A DNA stretch of 56,362 nucleotides from Acidiferrobacterales bacterium (lineage in GTDB: Bacteria; Pseudomonadota; Gammaproteobacteria; Acidiferrobacterales; SZUA-150): the NCBI GenBank assembly GCA_947258385.1, contig CAMYII010000062.1, positions 1-56,362 on the forward strand. The letters are read 5' to 3'. Shown one piece after another: positions 26,010 to 37,862 of this stretch (position 1 is its first letter; each line of letters begins with the position of its first letter). Made by a program: the position numbers and the translations under genes. The notes under the pieces are model-generated. The model saw nothing but the letters and a program-made list of their open reading frames with translations. It searched no databases and had not been told where the DNA came from.

Positions 26010-27245
26010 TTATCTTTGCCCGCGTGTTTGAAAGATTCGCCGTGTATGAAAAACCTCGACCCCCAGGCGTTTGCGGTTCACGTTTAACAAGCGTTTGAGC
26101 GCAAAGTCGAAGAGCAGAGGATTATAACGGCGAACTTCTGATAATACCTGAGCTTCATACTCGGTGATATAACCCCGGCGCGAGAGGTCCCACAGCGAAT
26201 AGATCGGCATCACCCCGGGCAGCGGATAATCCGAGCCGTAGAGCAGACGTGCGTGCCAGTCGTCGCGGCCGACAATGACGTCGATGACCGTGGTCGTGCG
26301 CAGGAGCTGCGCCAGCGAGGAGATCTCGCCGAACAATAGCGCCTGGTAACGCGGCTCGTCCATCAGGCGCGCGAACAGCGCGAAGTTGCTGCGGCGCGGT
26401 CCGTCGGCCCCACGATCGAGATCGGTATTGCTTCCCAGTGAGGCGCAATGGGCGACGATGACGCGAACACCATGATCGAGCGCGCGCCGCAGCCGCAGCG
26501 GGTTGTTCAATGCCTGATGGCTGCCGCCATGGACGGCCATTTCATTACCGGCATGGCTGAGCAGCGGGATACCCGCTCGCGCCAGGGTCTCGTAAAAGCG
26601 GTCACACAGAGGCGAGGCGGGATCGATGCCCATGGCGGACGGCAGCCACTTTACCGCCCGCGCGCCGTCGTTCATCGCTTGCCGCAGCGCCTCGACGCAG
26701 TCCTCGCGGTAAGGGTGGATCGAGGCGATCCACTCGAAGCGTTGCGGATAACGCCGTGCCATGTCGCGCGCGTATGTGTTCGGGGTGTGAAACGGGCTCA
26801 GTGACGTGACCCGCCGGCCTTCGTTATCGTAGTGATAATCAAATCCCAGCAGCATCAGGCGCGGACCGGGTGGGAAGTCCCCATGCAGTGCAAGCAGCCG
26901 GCTGATGTAATCCTCATCGCCCGTGCCGCGCAACGACAGGCAACTCGCATCGAGATAAAATCTCTTCTGCAGGTACTCAATGGGATGGACTAGGCTGTCC
27001 ATGTTCGGATTGAGCCAGACGCCGGAATTGGAATCACCGAGCCCGAGCAGATGCACATGGCAGTCCCACACCTGCGTGGGGTCGATGTCCGCCCACACCG
27101 CCTGCACGACTGTATCGTGCGCCAGGCGCGCCGGCAGCGGCCCGGGCAGGCAGGGATTGTCGAAACCTTCATCGGGCCAAAAACGCCAGACCAATCCCCC
27201 TAAGCCTCCGGCGGCCAGCAGTGCGATCCATTGCCGCCGCTTCAT
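26010..27245 (-). CDS. Amidohydrolase 2 family metal-dependent hydrolase, exported or membrane-anchored
   Basis: TIM-barrel amidohydrolase of 411 residues. Metal-site motifs are visible: HVH in WDCHVHLLG, a His in LSHAGNE, AHCAS, and the Asp in LLYGSDYPLPG; a Lys-containing strand AVKWLP is also typical. The N-terminus KRRQWIALLAAGGLGGLVW looks like a twin-arginine signal or anchor, so the enzyme may act outside the cytoplasm, which is unusual for this family. ATG 27245 starts exactly at this segment. Substrate unknown. It ends close to the start of the histone-deacetylase remnant. Confidence 0.82.
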   Translation of the reverse strand: MKRRQWIALLAAGGLGGLVWRFWPDEGFDNPCLPGPLPARLAHDTVVQAVWADIDPTQVWDCHVHLLGLGDSNSGVWLNPNMDSLVHPIEYLQKRFYLDASCLSLRGTGDEDYISRLLALHGDFPPGPRLMLLGFDYHYDNEGRRVTSLSPFHTPNTYARDMARRYPQRFEWIASIHPYREDCVEALRQAMNDGARAVKWLPSAMGIDPASPLCDRFYETLARAGIPLLSHAGNEMAVHGGSHQALNNPLRLRRALDHGVRVIVAHCASLGSNTDLDRGADGPRRSNFALFARLMDEPRYQALLFGEISSLAQLLRTTTVIDVIVGRDDWHARLLYGSDYPLPGVMPIYSLWDLSRRGYITEYEAQVLSEVRRYNPLLFDFALKRLLNVNRKRLGVEVFHTRRIFQTRGQR

Positions 27246-27279
27246 GGTCGGAACTCCGTCGTGTCGGGGACCAAGGCCG

Positions 27280-27666
27280 CTAACCGAGCAAGGCGTCGAG
27301 GTGCGCCGCGACGCTGTGTCCGAGGGCCCGCAGGGCGTAGCCGCCTTCGAGCGAAGAGACGATCCTGCCATTTGAGTGGGCCTCGGCGACGCCTTTGAGT
27401 TCTCGCGTGACCCAGGCGTAGTCGTCTTCCGTCAAACCCAGCCCGGCCATGTCATCCTCGGTATGGTCGTCGAAGCCGGCGGAGATCAGTAGCAGCTGTG
27501 GCCGGAATGCATGCAGCGCCGGCAGCCACCGGGTTTCCACGGCATGGCGGAAGTCGCTACCGGTGCTGCCCGCTGGCAGGGGAACATTGATGATGTGTTC
27601 GCCTGAAGGCTCGGTGCCGCTGTGTGGATACAACGTATGCTGATGGGAAATCAACACAATCGCCAT
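27280..27666 (-). pseudogene. Histone-deacetylase-like protein, C-terminal remnant
   Basis: Only the last roughly 128 residues of a deacetylase-superfamily (HDAC/AcuC-like) protein remain, starting around ISHQHTLYPHSG and including INVPLPAGS, the LLISAGFDDH segment (a zinc-ligand Asp) and the SLEGGYAL motif. Normal members have about 300-340 residues, so the N-terminal half with the catalytic His pair and other zinc ligands is gone. The open frame continues to 27768, but there it is antisense to the GNAT remnant, so the break is near 27670-27700. Confidence 0.8.
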
Positions 27667-27699
27667 GTGAAATTTCTGTGCTAGGAAGTGCGTGTTGCC

Positions 27700-27954
27700 C
27701 GCTATACCATGAATCCTGACGGTGTCAGTTGCGAATTCGCTCTGGTGGTCGCCGATGAATGGCGGCACCAGGGGATCGGCTTACAGTTTATGACCCGTCT
27801 CATGGATGCCGCCGGGGCCAGGGGATAAAAAACCATGGAGGGCGAGGTCCTGGCAGGCAATCCAGGGATGCTGGAGCTGGTACGGAGCCTCGGTTTCTCC
27901 ATCCATGCGAGCGAGGAAGGATATGCCATTAAGATGGTGAGCAAGGCCTTGTGA
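27700..27954 (+). pseudogene. GNAT acetyltransferase remnant (Pat-type C-terminal domain)
   Basis: A plus-strand frame reads RYTMNPDGVSCEFALVVADE, WRHQGIGLQFM, then GARG, a TAA stop at about 27828, KTMEGEVLAGN and LVRSLGFSIH to a second stop at 27952-27954. This matches the C-terminal GNAT domain of the large Pat-type protein acetyltransferases (ADP-forming acyl-CoA-synthetase-like), including the QGIG acetyl-CoA loop. The rest of the gene is missing and the fragment has an in-frame stop. It faces the truncated deacetylase gene; the shared break point is near 27690. Confidence 0.8.
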
Positions 27955-27962
27955 TTGTGTTA

Positions 27963-28238
27963 TTAGGCTCGGCATCCGGTGCACACTGCCAGTCGTTCCC
28001 GCCATTGGGCAAGGAGCTGTGTCCGAGCCGCCTTGTCTTCCCGGCTCGCCAATAACAGGGCCTTGTCGACCGGCAGGGTCGTTGACTGCCAGCCGCCGTC
28101 GATGGCGCACTCCACCTGCAGGTGCCAGCGCTCCTCTCCCGGTTCGATCTCGAACAGATAGGCCTCCAAGCCCAATTGTTCCAGCAGGCGTGCGGCGGCC
28201 TCTTTTGCGTTCGTCAGTTCTGTCAATGATGCAGGCAT
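27963..28238 (-). CDS. Unknown small protein
   Basis: A 91-residue protein with an N-terminal helix (ELTNAKEAAARLLEQLGLEAY), a two-strand centre (EERWHLQVECAIDGGWQSTT) and a helical C-terminus ending CTGCRA. No family is recognised. ATG 28238 is the only start. It lies 18 bases downstream of the THUMP-domain gene on the same strand, so the two are probably cotranscribed, and a role around RNA modification or translation is possible but unsupported. Confidence 0.6.
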   Translation of the reverse strand: MPASLTELTNAKEAAARLLEQLGLEAYLFEIEPGEERWHLQVECAIDGGWQSTTLPVDKALLLASREDKAARTQLLAQWRERLAVCTGCRA

Positions 28239-28256
28239 CGTGAATTCAACTATTCC

Positions 28257-28823
28257 TCAGTCCAGCTTTAACAGCGGGTAGCGCTGCAGCTCGTCCCGCG
28301 TCCAAAGCGACAGCCCGGCCCGCTGGTTGACCGTCTCGATCGCGAGGATGGCGTCCGGGTCCTCGAAACTGATCCGGCCGGGGGTGCCCGCATCGTTCAG
28401 TTTTTCAAGCAGCCAGCCATCAAGAAACTGCTCCTCCCCCTGGCTGGTGAGCCTGCCCTTGAAACCACGGCGGTGCATGCGCACGTGAAAACCCTTACCC
28501 GCGAGTGCCGGGATCCATGACAGCACGGCCTCTTTGGCCTTGGCCTCGAATTCCTCCGCGTTCTGGAAGGTGAACGTTCGACTGACCGGCATCATGCGAC
28601 TAAGCAATGTACCTAGTTCGGGATCCCGCGCGGCCTGCCGCGACCAGTCGGCCAGCCATTGCCGGGGGTCTTCCACCTGCATGACCAGGACATTGTAGAA
28701 ATCCGTCTTCGCAACGTTGCCGAATTCGGCCAATGCCTTGCGTGCCTGTTTGTATCCGCGTTCAGCGACACTGACCACGACGTTCCAGTCTTTCATCTTA
28801 TGAGATACCCGCAGCGGCTCCAT
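28257..28823 (-). CDS. THUMP-domain protein
   Basis: A 188-residue protein resembling stand-alone THUMP-domain proteins: DWNVVVSVAERGYKQARKAL near the start, a middle region with VSRTFTF and VRMHRRGFKGRLTS, and a terminal domain with ISFEDPDAILAIETV. THUMP domains bind RNA, typically tRNA, and present it to modification enzymes; no catalytic domain is attached here. ATG 28823 is preferred (AGAGAG upstream) over ATG 28796; longer frames lack conservation. Cotranscribed with the small unknown gene downstream. Confidence 0.8.
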   Translation of the reverse strand: MEPLRVSHKMKDWNVVVSVAERGYKQARKALAEFGNVAKTDFYNVLVMQVEDPRQWLADWSRQAARDPELGTLLSRMMPVSRTFTFQNAEEFEAKAKEAVLSWIPALAGKGFHVRMHRRGFKGRLTSQGEEQFLDGWLLEKLNDAGTPGRISFEDPDAILAIETVNQRAGLSLWTRDELQRYPLLKLD

Positions 28824-29030
28824 GCAATCTCTCTGGCGCGAGCGGCAGGGCGAACCCGTGCCTCGATCCCGGCGTTGGGCGCCCCGCCCGTCAATTGTTG
28901 ACCAATTCGCGCTGTTGGCCAAGTCTAATCAGGCTCGTCTTGGGCCAGACTGCCTTTTCATGCGATCGTGACACAAGACGGCCCGTCCTTCGTCCGCTAT
29001 ATTGTCTCAGTTTCTGTGGAGGACGCCACA

Positions 29031-29190
29031 ATGAAAATTGCCGTTGCCGCCACGATCTCGGAGCCGGGCGCACAAATCGGGACGCATGCCGAAAACCTCC
29101 CGTTCTATCTGCATTTCAGTGAGAGCGGTGGATTCCTCGAAGCCATTGACAATCCCTTTGTGCAGCTTCCACAGCGTGGTGAGGCCGAAT
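29031..29190 (+). pseudogene. NifX/NafY-like (dinitrogenase Fe-Mo-cofactor domain) gene start, running into a repeat
   Basis: ATG 29031 with a GTGGAGG ribosome site begins MKIAVAATISEPGAQIGTHA and continues with LPFYLHFSE and LEAIDNPF, which resembles the first half of small NifX/NifB-C-terminal-like domain proteins (about 100-130 residues). After about 53 codons the frame enters MITE copy B and continues only through repeat sequence. The second half of the domain is not found behind the repeat. Such proteins often bind metal clusters and are not restricted to nitrogen fixers. Confidence 0.65.
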
Positions 29191-29371
29191 CAAACGCGCA
29201 GCAACCCTTCACGTCCTGGACGCAACGCGAAGCACGCCAAGGCGCAGAGGACGCAGAGAATACCTCAAAATATGAAGCGTTTTTGCTTTCTTTGCGTACG
29301 TTGCGCCTCCGCGACCTCTGCGTTTTTTCCACAGCGCCCCGGGGGCGGGAGGTATTTTGAGATAGATTCTA
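29189..29371. mobile_element. MITE-like element, copy B (left end degraded, long subtype)
   Basis: About 183 bp matching copies A, C and D: AGCAACCCTTCACG near the left, the GCGCAGAGGACGCAGAG core, and the right terminal repeat TTTGAGATAGATTCTA. The left terminal repeat is not recognisable. It has the extra GTACGTTGCGCCTCC segment shared with copy C. It forms the broken end of the NifX-like frame. The remaining 97 bases to ahcY show nothing else. Confidence 0.8.
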
Positions 29372-29465
29372 GAGATAATGCAGGGATCGTGCGCGATTGC
29401 GGCAGTGCCGAAAGACGAACACGCCCCCGCGTTTCCGGCAATCAATCATACTTCCGGAGCCATGA

Positions 29466-30746
<1,281 letters not shown>

Positions 30747-30839
30747 CGAGTGCAGCGGTGCTGCATTTGCGCCAGGTCAAGGCGCGGAGCGCGGTTTCGC
30801 GGTATAAACATGTCAGGTAAACGATTGGGAGGAAGGCCC

Positions 30840-31079
30840 ATGAATGATCCCGCCGTTGCGCCAAAGGTCGGTGCCCCGGACCCGGAACTCAAGACTTCGC
30901 CCATTTTTGACCGGGAAGACGATGAGATCTTGTCGTTCGACCTCGAGCTCGAAACCGGTGTGTGTTATTTCAACAACGAGAGCTTCCCGATCGGGCAGTA
31001 CGTATGCAGCGGCGAGGAGCTGCTGCGTTGCGAGGAACGGGGAATCTGGGTGCGAGAGGGTTCTTGTTATCCCGGCTAA
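30840..31079 (+). CDS. Small four-cysteine protein of unknown function
   Basis: A 79-residue acidic protein with a disordered N-terminal half (MNDPAVAPKVGAPDPELK) and a compact C-terminal half with four Cys: GVCYFNNESFPIGQYVC, LLRCEE and GSCYPG. The CYFNNESF pattern faintly recalls the DUF1496 family. There is no signal peptide. ATG 30840 has a very good GGGAGGAAGG ribosome site, which supports real translation. It lies 93 bases after ahcY. The Cys pairs could bind a metal or form disulfides; nothing more can be said. Confidence 0.65.
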   Translation: MNDPAVAPKVGAPDPELKTSPIFDREDDEILSFDLELETGVCYFNNESFPIGQYVCSGEELLRCEERGIWVREGSCYPG

Positions 31080-31189
31080 AGAGGTTGTAAACGACATCGT
31101 TTAGATAGGGCACAACCGTTTGTGTTGTCGCTGGCATTGATAGCGCAGGCCGTGATCAGAGGGGTCGTCGTATCCTGACTTTTTGCAGG

Positions 31190-31454
31190 AAGCCGCCCAG
31201 CCCGGGATTGCGTAGGGGTCGAACGCGTCGACCAGGGTTCCGCGGGTGTTATCCCGGGATTCAATCGCATAGACCACCGACTCGTCGTCGGGATCAGCGA
31301 TGGCGCTCTACAATGGTCAATTCCTCCGCTTTAAAGGCCTTTCCGTTATCCACCGCGCGGAAAAGTATTATCCAGATATTCGAGTGGCCGTGAAACCCCG
31401 GCGCCGCAGGTCTGTTATGGCCTCGGTCTCGGTGTTGTACAGATTGATGCCCAT
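31190..31454 (-). pseudogene. Decayed small gene of the family often annotated phosphoribosylpyrophosphate synthetase
   Basis: On the minus strand an ATG at 31454 with AGGA upstream reads MGINLYNTETEAITDLRRRG, then stops after 28 codons. A second frame gives GKAFKAEELTIVERHR, and a third gives DPDDESVVYAIESRD and GTLVDAFDPYA. In order these match the conserved blocks of a roughly 100-residue protein family commonly (and doubtfully) labelled phosphoribosylpyrophosphate synthetase. At least two frame changes are needed, so the gene is dead or misassembled. Confidence 0.6.
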
Positions 31455-31466
31455 ATTTTCCTTCAA

Positions 31467-31502
31467 ATAGACGCCTCTAATTGGATAGACGCCTCTAATT
31501 GG
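31467..31502. repeat. 18-bp perfect tandem duplication
   Basis: ATAGACGCCTCTAATTGG occurs twice without spacer, just upstream of the decayed gene on the minus strand and 217 bp before aceB. It looks like a recent slippage duplication; function unknown. Confidence 0.9.
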
Positions 31503-31718
31503 ATGTCAGCGCTGTGGGTTTGGCGAAAGCCGTGATGAGACTACGACTTTATGGCGCGTTCTTGCCCGGCGCAACCCGTTTTGATACGCAGGGCCGGCCC
31601 GCAATACCCCATAGCGCATGCAGGGGTTGCTCGGCTGCCCGGAACGATATGCCCGGGACGATTGTCAAAAACCATACATGGGTTATTCCTTAATTACTGC
31701 ATCGAAAGGGGGCTCGGT

Positions 31719-33332
31719 ATGACACATGACCGGCTTTCCTATGAAGTCCGGGCACCGAGCCGCCCGGGGTATGAGACGGTGCTGACCCCCGAGGCCCTGG
31801 CGTTTGTCGCCGGACTTGCCGGGGTTTTTGGTCAACGGGTCAAGCAATGCCTGGCCGACAGACAGGACGTACAGGCGCGGCTGGATGCCGGCGAGAAATT
31901 GGATTTCCTGCCGCATACCCGTGGGATACGCGAGAGCGAGTGGTGCGTGGCGGCGCTGCCGGAGGATCTGCTGGACCGTCGCGTGGAGATTACCGGCCCG
32001 GTGGACCGCAAAATGATGATCAATGCCCTGAATTCGGGTGCCAGCTGCTTCATGGCGGATTTCGAGGACGCCAATGCGCCGAGCTGGGACAACCTGATTC
32101 AGGGCCAGGTGAATCTGCGTGACGCGGTTGCCGGGACCATCGCCTACGATGACCCGGAGTCTGGAAAATACTATGAGCTCGGGGAAACCACGACGATGCT
32201 GCTCGTGCGTCCGAGAGGCTGGCACCTGTGGGAGTACCACATGCGGGTACATGGGGAACTCGTCCCCGCCGGGCTGTTCGATTTTGGCTTGTTCTTCTTT
32301 CATAATGCGCACGCTTTGCTCGCCAAGGGTTCGGCACCCTATTTTTATCTGCCCAAGCTGGAGAGCCATTTGGAGGCCCGGCTGTGGAACGACGTTTTTC
32401 TGCACGCCCAAGAGCGGCTTAATATCCCCCGGGGTACCGTCAAGGCCACGGTGCTCATCGAAACCCTGCCCGCGGCCTTCGAAATGCACGAGATCCTCTA
32501 TGAGCTGCGGGAGCATTCCTGTGGCCTGAACTGCGGACGTTGGGACTATATCTTCAGCTTTATCAAAAAGCAGCGCTACGATCCCGCCTGTATCCTGCCG
32601 GACCGCGGGCAGGTAACCATGACCCAGCCCTGCATGCGTGCCTATTCGCAGTTGCTCATCAAGACCTGCCATCGCCGCGGCGTGCATGCCATGGGCGGTA
32701 TGGCGGCCCAGATTCCGATCAAGCATGATCCGGCGGCCAATGAAGTCGCACTGCAAAAGGTCCGTGCCGACAAAGTACGCGAGGTACACGATGGCCACGA
32801 CGGTACCTGGGTGGCCCATCCCGGGCTCATTCCGGTTGCGATGGCGGTGTTCGATGAGCACATGCCGCACGCCAATCAGATCGCGCGCCGACGCGAGGAT
32901 GTCCATGTGACTGCCGAGGACCTGTTGCGCGTGCCACAGGGTAGCCGCACCGAAGACGGAGCCCGTGAAAACGTTCGCGTCGGCGTGCAGTACATTGAGG
33001 CCTGGTTGGATGGGAGAGGGGCAGTGCCGCTCTATGACTTGATGGAGGACGCCGCCACTGCCGAAATTTCTCGTGCCCAGATCTGGCAGTGGATCCACCA
33101 CGGTGCCAGCCTCGACAACGGCGAGATCGTCACCAAGCAATATTTCAACGATATACTGGCACAGGAAATGGAACGCATTCGTCATGAGGTCGGCGCCGAG
33201 CGTTTCGAGCGTGGACGCTTTGCCGAGGCCCGCGAATTATTCCAGCACCTATGTCTGAGCGACGATTTCACGGAGTTCCTGACAGTGCCCGCCTACGAAC
33301 ACCTGCTTTCCGGCGAGACCAAGGGCAGGTGA
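31719..33332 (+). CDS. aceB: Malate synthase A
   Basis: Malate synthase of 537 residues, the usual isoform A length; it condenses glyoxylate with acetyl-CoA in the glyoxylate bypass. The conserved blocks are RKMMINALNSG with FMADFEDANAP, LVRPRGWHLWE (catalytic Arg), the ATVLIETLPAAFEMHEI metal-site Glu region, LNCGRWDYIFS with the Asp ligand, HAMGGMAAQIP, and the late NVRVGVQYIEAWL plus EDAATAEISRAQIWQW (catalytic Asp/Glu). ATG 31719 has AAAGGGGG upstream. Isocitrate lyase is not in the window, so the partner must be elsewhere. A perfect hairpin follows the stop. Confidence 0.95.
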   Translation: MTHDRLSYEVRAPSRPGYETVLTPEALAFVAGLAGVFGQRVKQCLADRQDVQARLDAGEKLDFLPHTRGIRESEWCVAALPEDLLDRRVEITGPVDRKMMINALNSGASCFMADFEDANAPSWDNLIQGQVNLRDAVAGTIAYDDPESGKYYELGETTTMLLVRPRGWHLWEYHMRVHGELVPAGLFDFGLFFFHNAHALLAKGSAPYFYLPKLESHLEARLWNDVFLHAQERLNIPRGTVKATVLIETLPAAFEMHEILYELREHSCGLNCGRWDYIFSFIKKQRYDPACILPDRGQVTMTQPCMRAYSQLLIKTCHRRGVHAMGGMAAQIPIKHDPAANEVALQKVRADKVREVHDGHDGTWVAHPGLIPVAMAVFDEHMPHANQIARRREDVHVTAEDLLRVPQGSRTEDGARENVRVGVQYIEAWLDGRGAVPLYDLMEDAATAEISRAQIWQWIHHGASLDNGEIVTKQYFNDILAQEMERIRHEVGAERFERGRFAEARELFQHLCLSDDFTEFLTVPAYEHLLSGETKGR

Positions 33333-33336
33333 CACA

Positions 33337-33358
33337 CATGGCTGCGGTGGCAGCCATG
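33337..33358 (+). terminator. Stem-loop directly after aceB
   Basis: CATGGCTGC and GCAGCCATG form a perfect 9-bp stem with a GGTG loop, beginning four bases after the aceB stop. There is no T-run, so intrinsic termination is uncertain. Confidence 0.45.
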
Positions 33359-33449
33359 ACAGGCACGTCGGGCGCACCCGATCTCACCGCGTATAGCCGG
33401 CGCGGCGGTCAATGCGGGCGCCGCGCGGTTTCCGCCGCCACATCATATT

Positions 33450-35792
<2,343 letters not shown>

Positions 35793-35796
<4 letters not shown>

Positions 35797-36071
35797 ATAC
35801 CGCCCATCAACGGCTGAAGAAACAGGTTGAGCGCCAGGCCAAACGCATGAGGAACGCGGAGCAGCAGCGATCGACGCTCGTCGGTCAGGCGGTTTATCTT
35901 GGGATGTTGGGCCTGCTGTTCGTGTTGCCCGTCATCGGGGGGGTCTACCTCGGCTACTGGCTGGACAGCCGTGCCGCGGGCTACTCCGTCGTGTGGACGG
36001 TCCTTATGCTGCTGCTTGGGGTATTGGTCGGGGCGATCAACGTCTACCTGTTTATCGTGAAGCGAGAGTAG
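35793..36071 (+). CDS. atpQ: N-ATPase accessory membrane protein AtpQ (AtpI/AtpZ-like)
   Basis: A 92-residue protein with a basic, helical N-terminus (HQRLKKQVERQAKRMRNAEQ) and two membrane helices (about residues 30-50 and 60-87) carrying the GGVYLGYWLD motif of the AtpI/AtpZ group. In known N-ATPase operons this place is taken by atpQ followed by atpR, a three-helix protein. Here atpB follows after only three bases and no atpR is present. The role is thought to be c-ring assembly; here inferred. Confidence 0.85.
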
Positions 36072-36074
36072 TCG

Positions 36075-36761
36075 ATGGAAGGCTCAGAACTGTTAGAAGG
36101 GGCTGTACTGCGGATCGGACCGGTCACCATCAGCGATACCGTGGTCACGACCTGGGGACTGATGCTGGTGCTCGGGGTCCTGGCCTGGTTGCTCACGCGA
36201 CGCCTCAAGATGGATCCCGGGCTGCTGCAGACCGCGATCGAGGGGATCGTGAGCAGTATCGAGGAGGCGATACGCGCCGTAGTGCTGGAGCACACCCAAC
36301 GAATACTGCCTTTTATCGCCACGCTGTGGCTGTTTCTGATTTTCGCCAATCTCAGCGGCCTGATTCCGGCGGTCAATGCGCCCACCCGGGATCTCTCGGC
36401 GACATCGGCGCTGGCCATGCTTGTATTTCTGTCGGTTCACTGGTTCGGCATCCGCCTTCAGGGCCTTCGTGGTTACCTGCGTCACTATCTGAGCCCGAGC
36501 CCGATCCTGTTGCCGTTTCATCTTATCAGCGAGGTCACCCGCACCGTGGCCCTGGCAGTGCGTCTGTTCGGCAATATCATGAGCCTGGAAATGGCCGCTT
36601 TGCTGGTCTTGCTGGTCGCCGGATTTCTGGTGCCGATCCCGATTCTCATGCTCCATATCATCGAAGCCCTGGTGCAGGCCTACATCTTTGGCATGCTGGC
36701 GCTCATCTATGTCGCCGGTGGCCTACAGTCACAACAACTCAGAGAACACAAGAAGGAGTAG
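36075..36761 (+). CDS. atpB: N-type ATPase, subunit a
   Basis: Membrane stator subunit of 228 residues forming the ion half-channels. The essential Arg lies in SEVTRTVALAVRLFGN; the C-terminal helix LVQAYIFGMLALIYVAGG is conserved. About five or six membrane helices are predicted, as usual. ATG 36075 follows atpQ by three bases. N-ATPase subunit a is typically about 220-230 residues, which fits. Confidence 0.93.
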   Translation: MEGSELLEGAVLRIGPVTISDTVVTTWGLMLVLGVLAWLLTRRLKMDPGLLQTAIEGIVSSIEEAIRAVVLEHTQRILPFIATLWLFLIFANLSGLIPAVNAPTRDLSATSALAMLVFLSVHWFGIRLQGLRGYLRHYLSPSPILLPFHLISEVTRTVALAVRLFGNIMSLEMAALLVLLVAGFLVPIPILMLHIIEALVQAYIFGMLALIYVAGGLQSQQLREHKKE

Positions 36762-37031
<270 letters not shown>

Positions 37032-37115
37032 ACCGGCCTCGCCGGGAGCACGGCCGTTGAGCCGACAGCTGCCACTAAAGAACAACCGGCACGATCCGGG
37101 TATCGGAGGCATTCC

Positions 37116-37862
37116 TTGGAACTGAACTGGACGACCTTTGTTCTTGAGATCATAAATTTTTTGATCCTGGTGTGGATCCTGAAACGGTTTCTTTATAAGC
37201 CGGTGCTGGAGGTAATCGCGCGACGCCGCGCCGGTATCGAGCAGACACTGGCGGAGGCGGAGAGCCAGCGCAGCGAGGCCCAGGCCATGCAGACGCAGTA
37301 TAAGAACCGCCTCAGCGACTGGGAAAAAGAAAAGCAAGCCGCGCACGAGGCCCTGCGCACTGAGCTCAACGCGGAGCGCTCCCGGCGCATGGTGGCGCTG
37401 GAGGAGTCGATGGAGCGCGAGCGCCACAAGGCCCACGCCGCGGAACAGCGGCGCCTGGAAGAACTCATGCGCAGCAACGAGACGGCAGCCCTGGAGCAGG
37501 CAGGTCAATTTGTCTCGCGGCTGTTCTCCCGTCTTACCGGGCCGGAGCTCGAGGCGAGACTGGTCGAGCTGCTCTTAGACGAGCTTGCGGGGCTGCCGGT
37601 GCAACGCCAGGAGGCGCTGCGTGCCGCCGCCGCGTCGATGAAAGAGCCCATTACGGTCATCAGCGCCTATCCGCTCGACGCCGCGCAACGCCAGGCCCTG
37701 GAGCAGGCGTTTGGGCAGGTGCTGGGAGAGGTGACCGTGTTGTGGAAGTTCCATGAAGACCCGGAGCTCATCGCGGGCCTGCGCATCAGCATCGGACCCT
37801 GGATGCTGGGCGCCAATCTGCACGATGAGCTTTCCTATTTTGTTGAGGGCACCCATGACTGA
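37116..37862 (+). CDS. atpF: N-type ATPase, subunit b with delta-like C-terminus
   Basis: A 248-residue b subunit: one N-terminal membrane helix ([20 protein letters not shown]), a long charged coiled coil (about residues 35-130), then an extra C-terminal region ([20 protein letters not shown] and [10 protein letters not shown]-like strand ILRISIGPW, read as [10 protein letters not shown]) that resembles the delta/OSCP C-terminal domain. This explains the missing delta gene, as in other N-ATPases. The start is a TTG at 37116 with TCGGAGG seven bases upstream. An 84-base gap separates it from atpE. It overlaps atpA by eight bases. Confidence 0.92.
   Translation: MELNWTTFVLEIINFLILVWILKRFLYKPVLEVIARRRAGIEQTLAEAESQRSEAQAMQTQYKNRLSDWEKEKQAAHEALRTELNAERSRRMVALEESMERERHKAHAAEQRRLEELMRSNETAALEQAGQFVSRLFSRLTGPELEARLVELLLDELAGLPVQRQEALRAAAASMKEPITVISAYPLDAAQRQALEQAFGQVLGEVTVLWKFHEDPELIAGLRISIGPWMLGANLHDELSYFVEGTHD

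Larger units (their letters stand above)
31080..31718. other. Gene-poor region between ahcY locus and malate synthase
   Basis: These 639 bases hold the decayed minus-strand gene (31190-31454) and an 18-bp tandem duplication (31467-31502). From 31503 to 31718 nothing recognisable is seen except the AAAGGGGG ribosome site of aceB at about 31706. The long open frame upstream of aceB in the same phase has no protein-like features. Confidence 0.55.

Noticed and set aside
29105-29332. Minus-strand 75-codon frame across MITE copy B
   Set aside because: The same frame type appears in each repeat copy and only translates the repeat.
31683-33185. Minus-strand open frame of 500 codons opposite aceB
   Set aside because: Antisense to malate synthase and without protein-family features.
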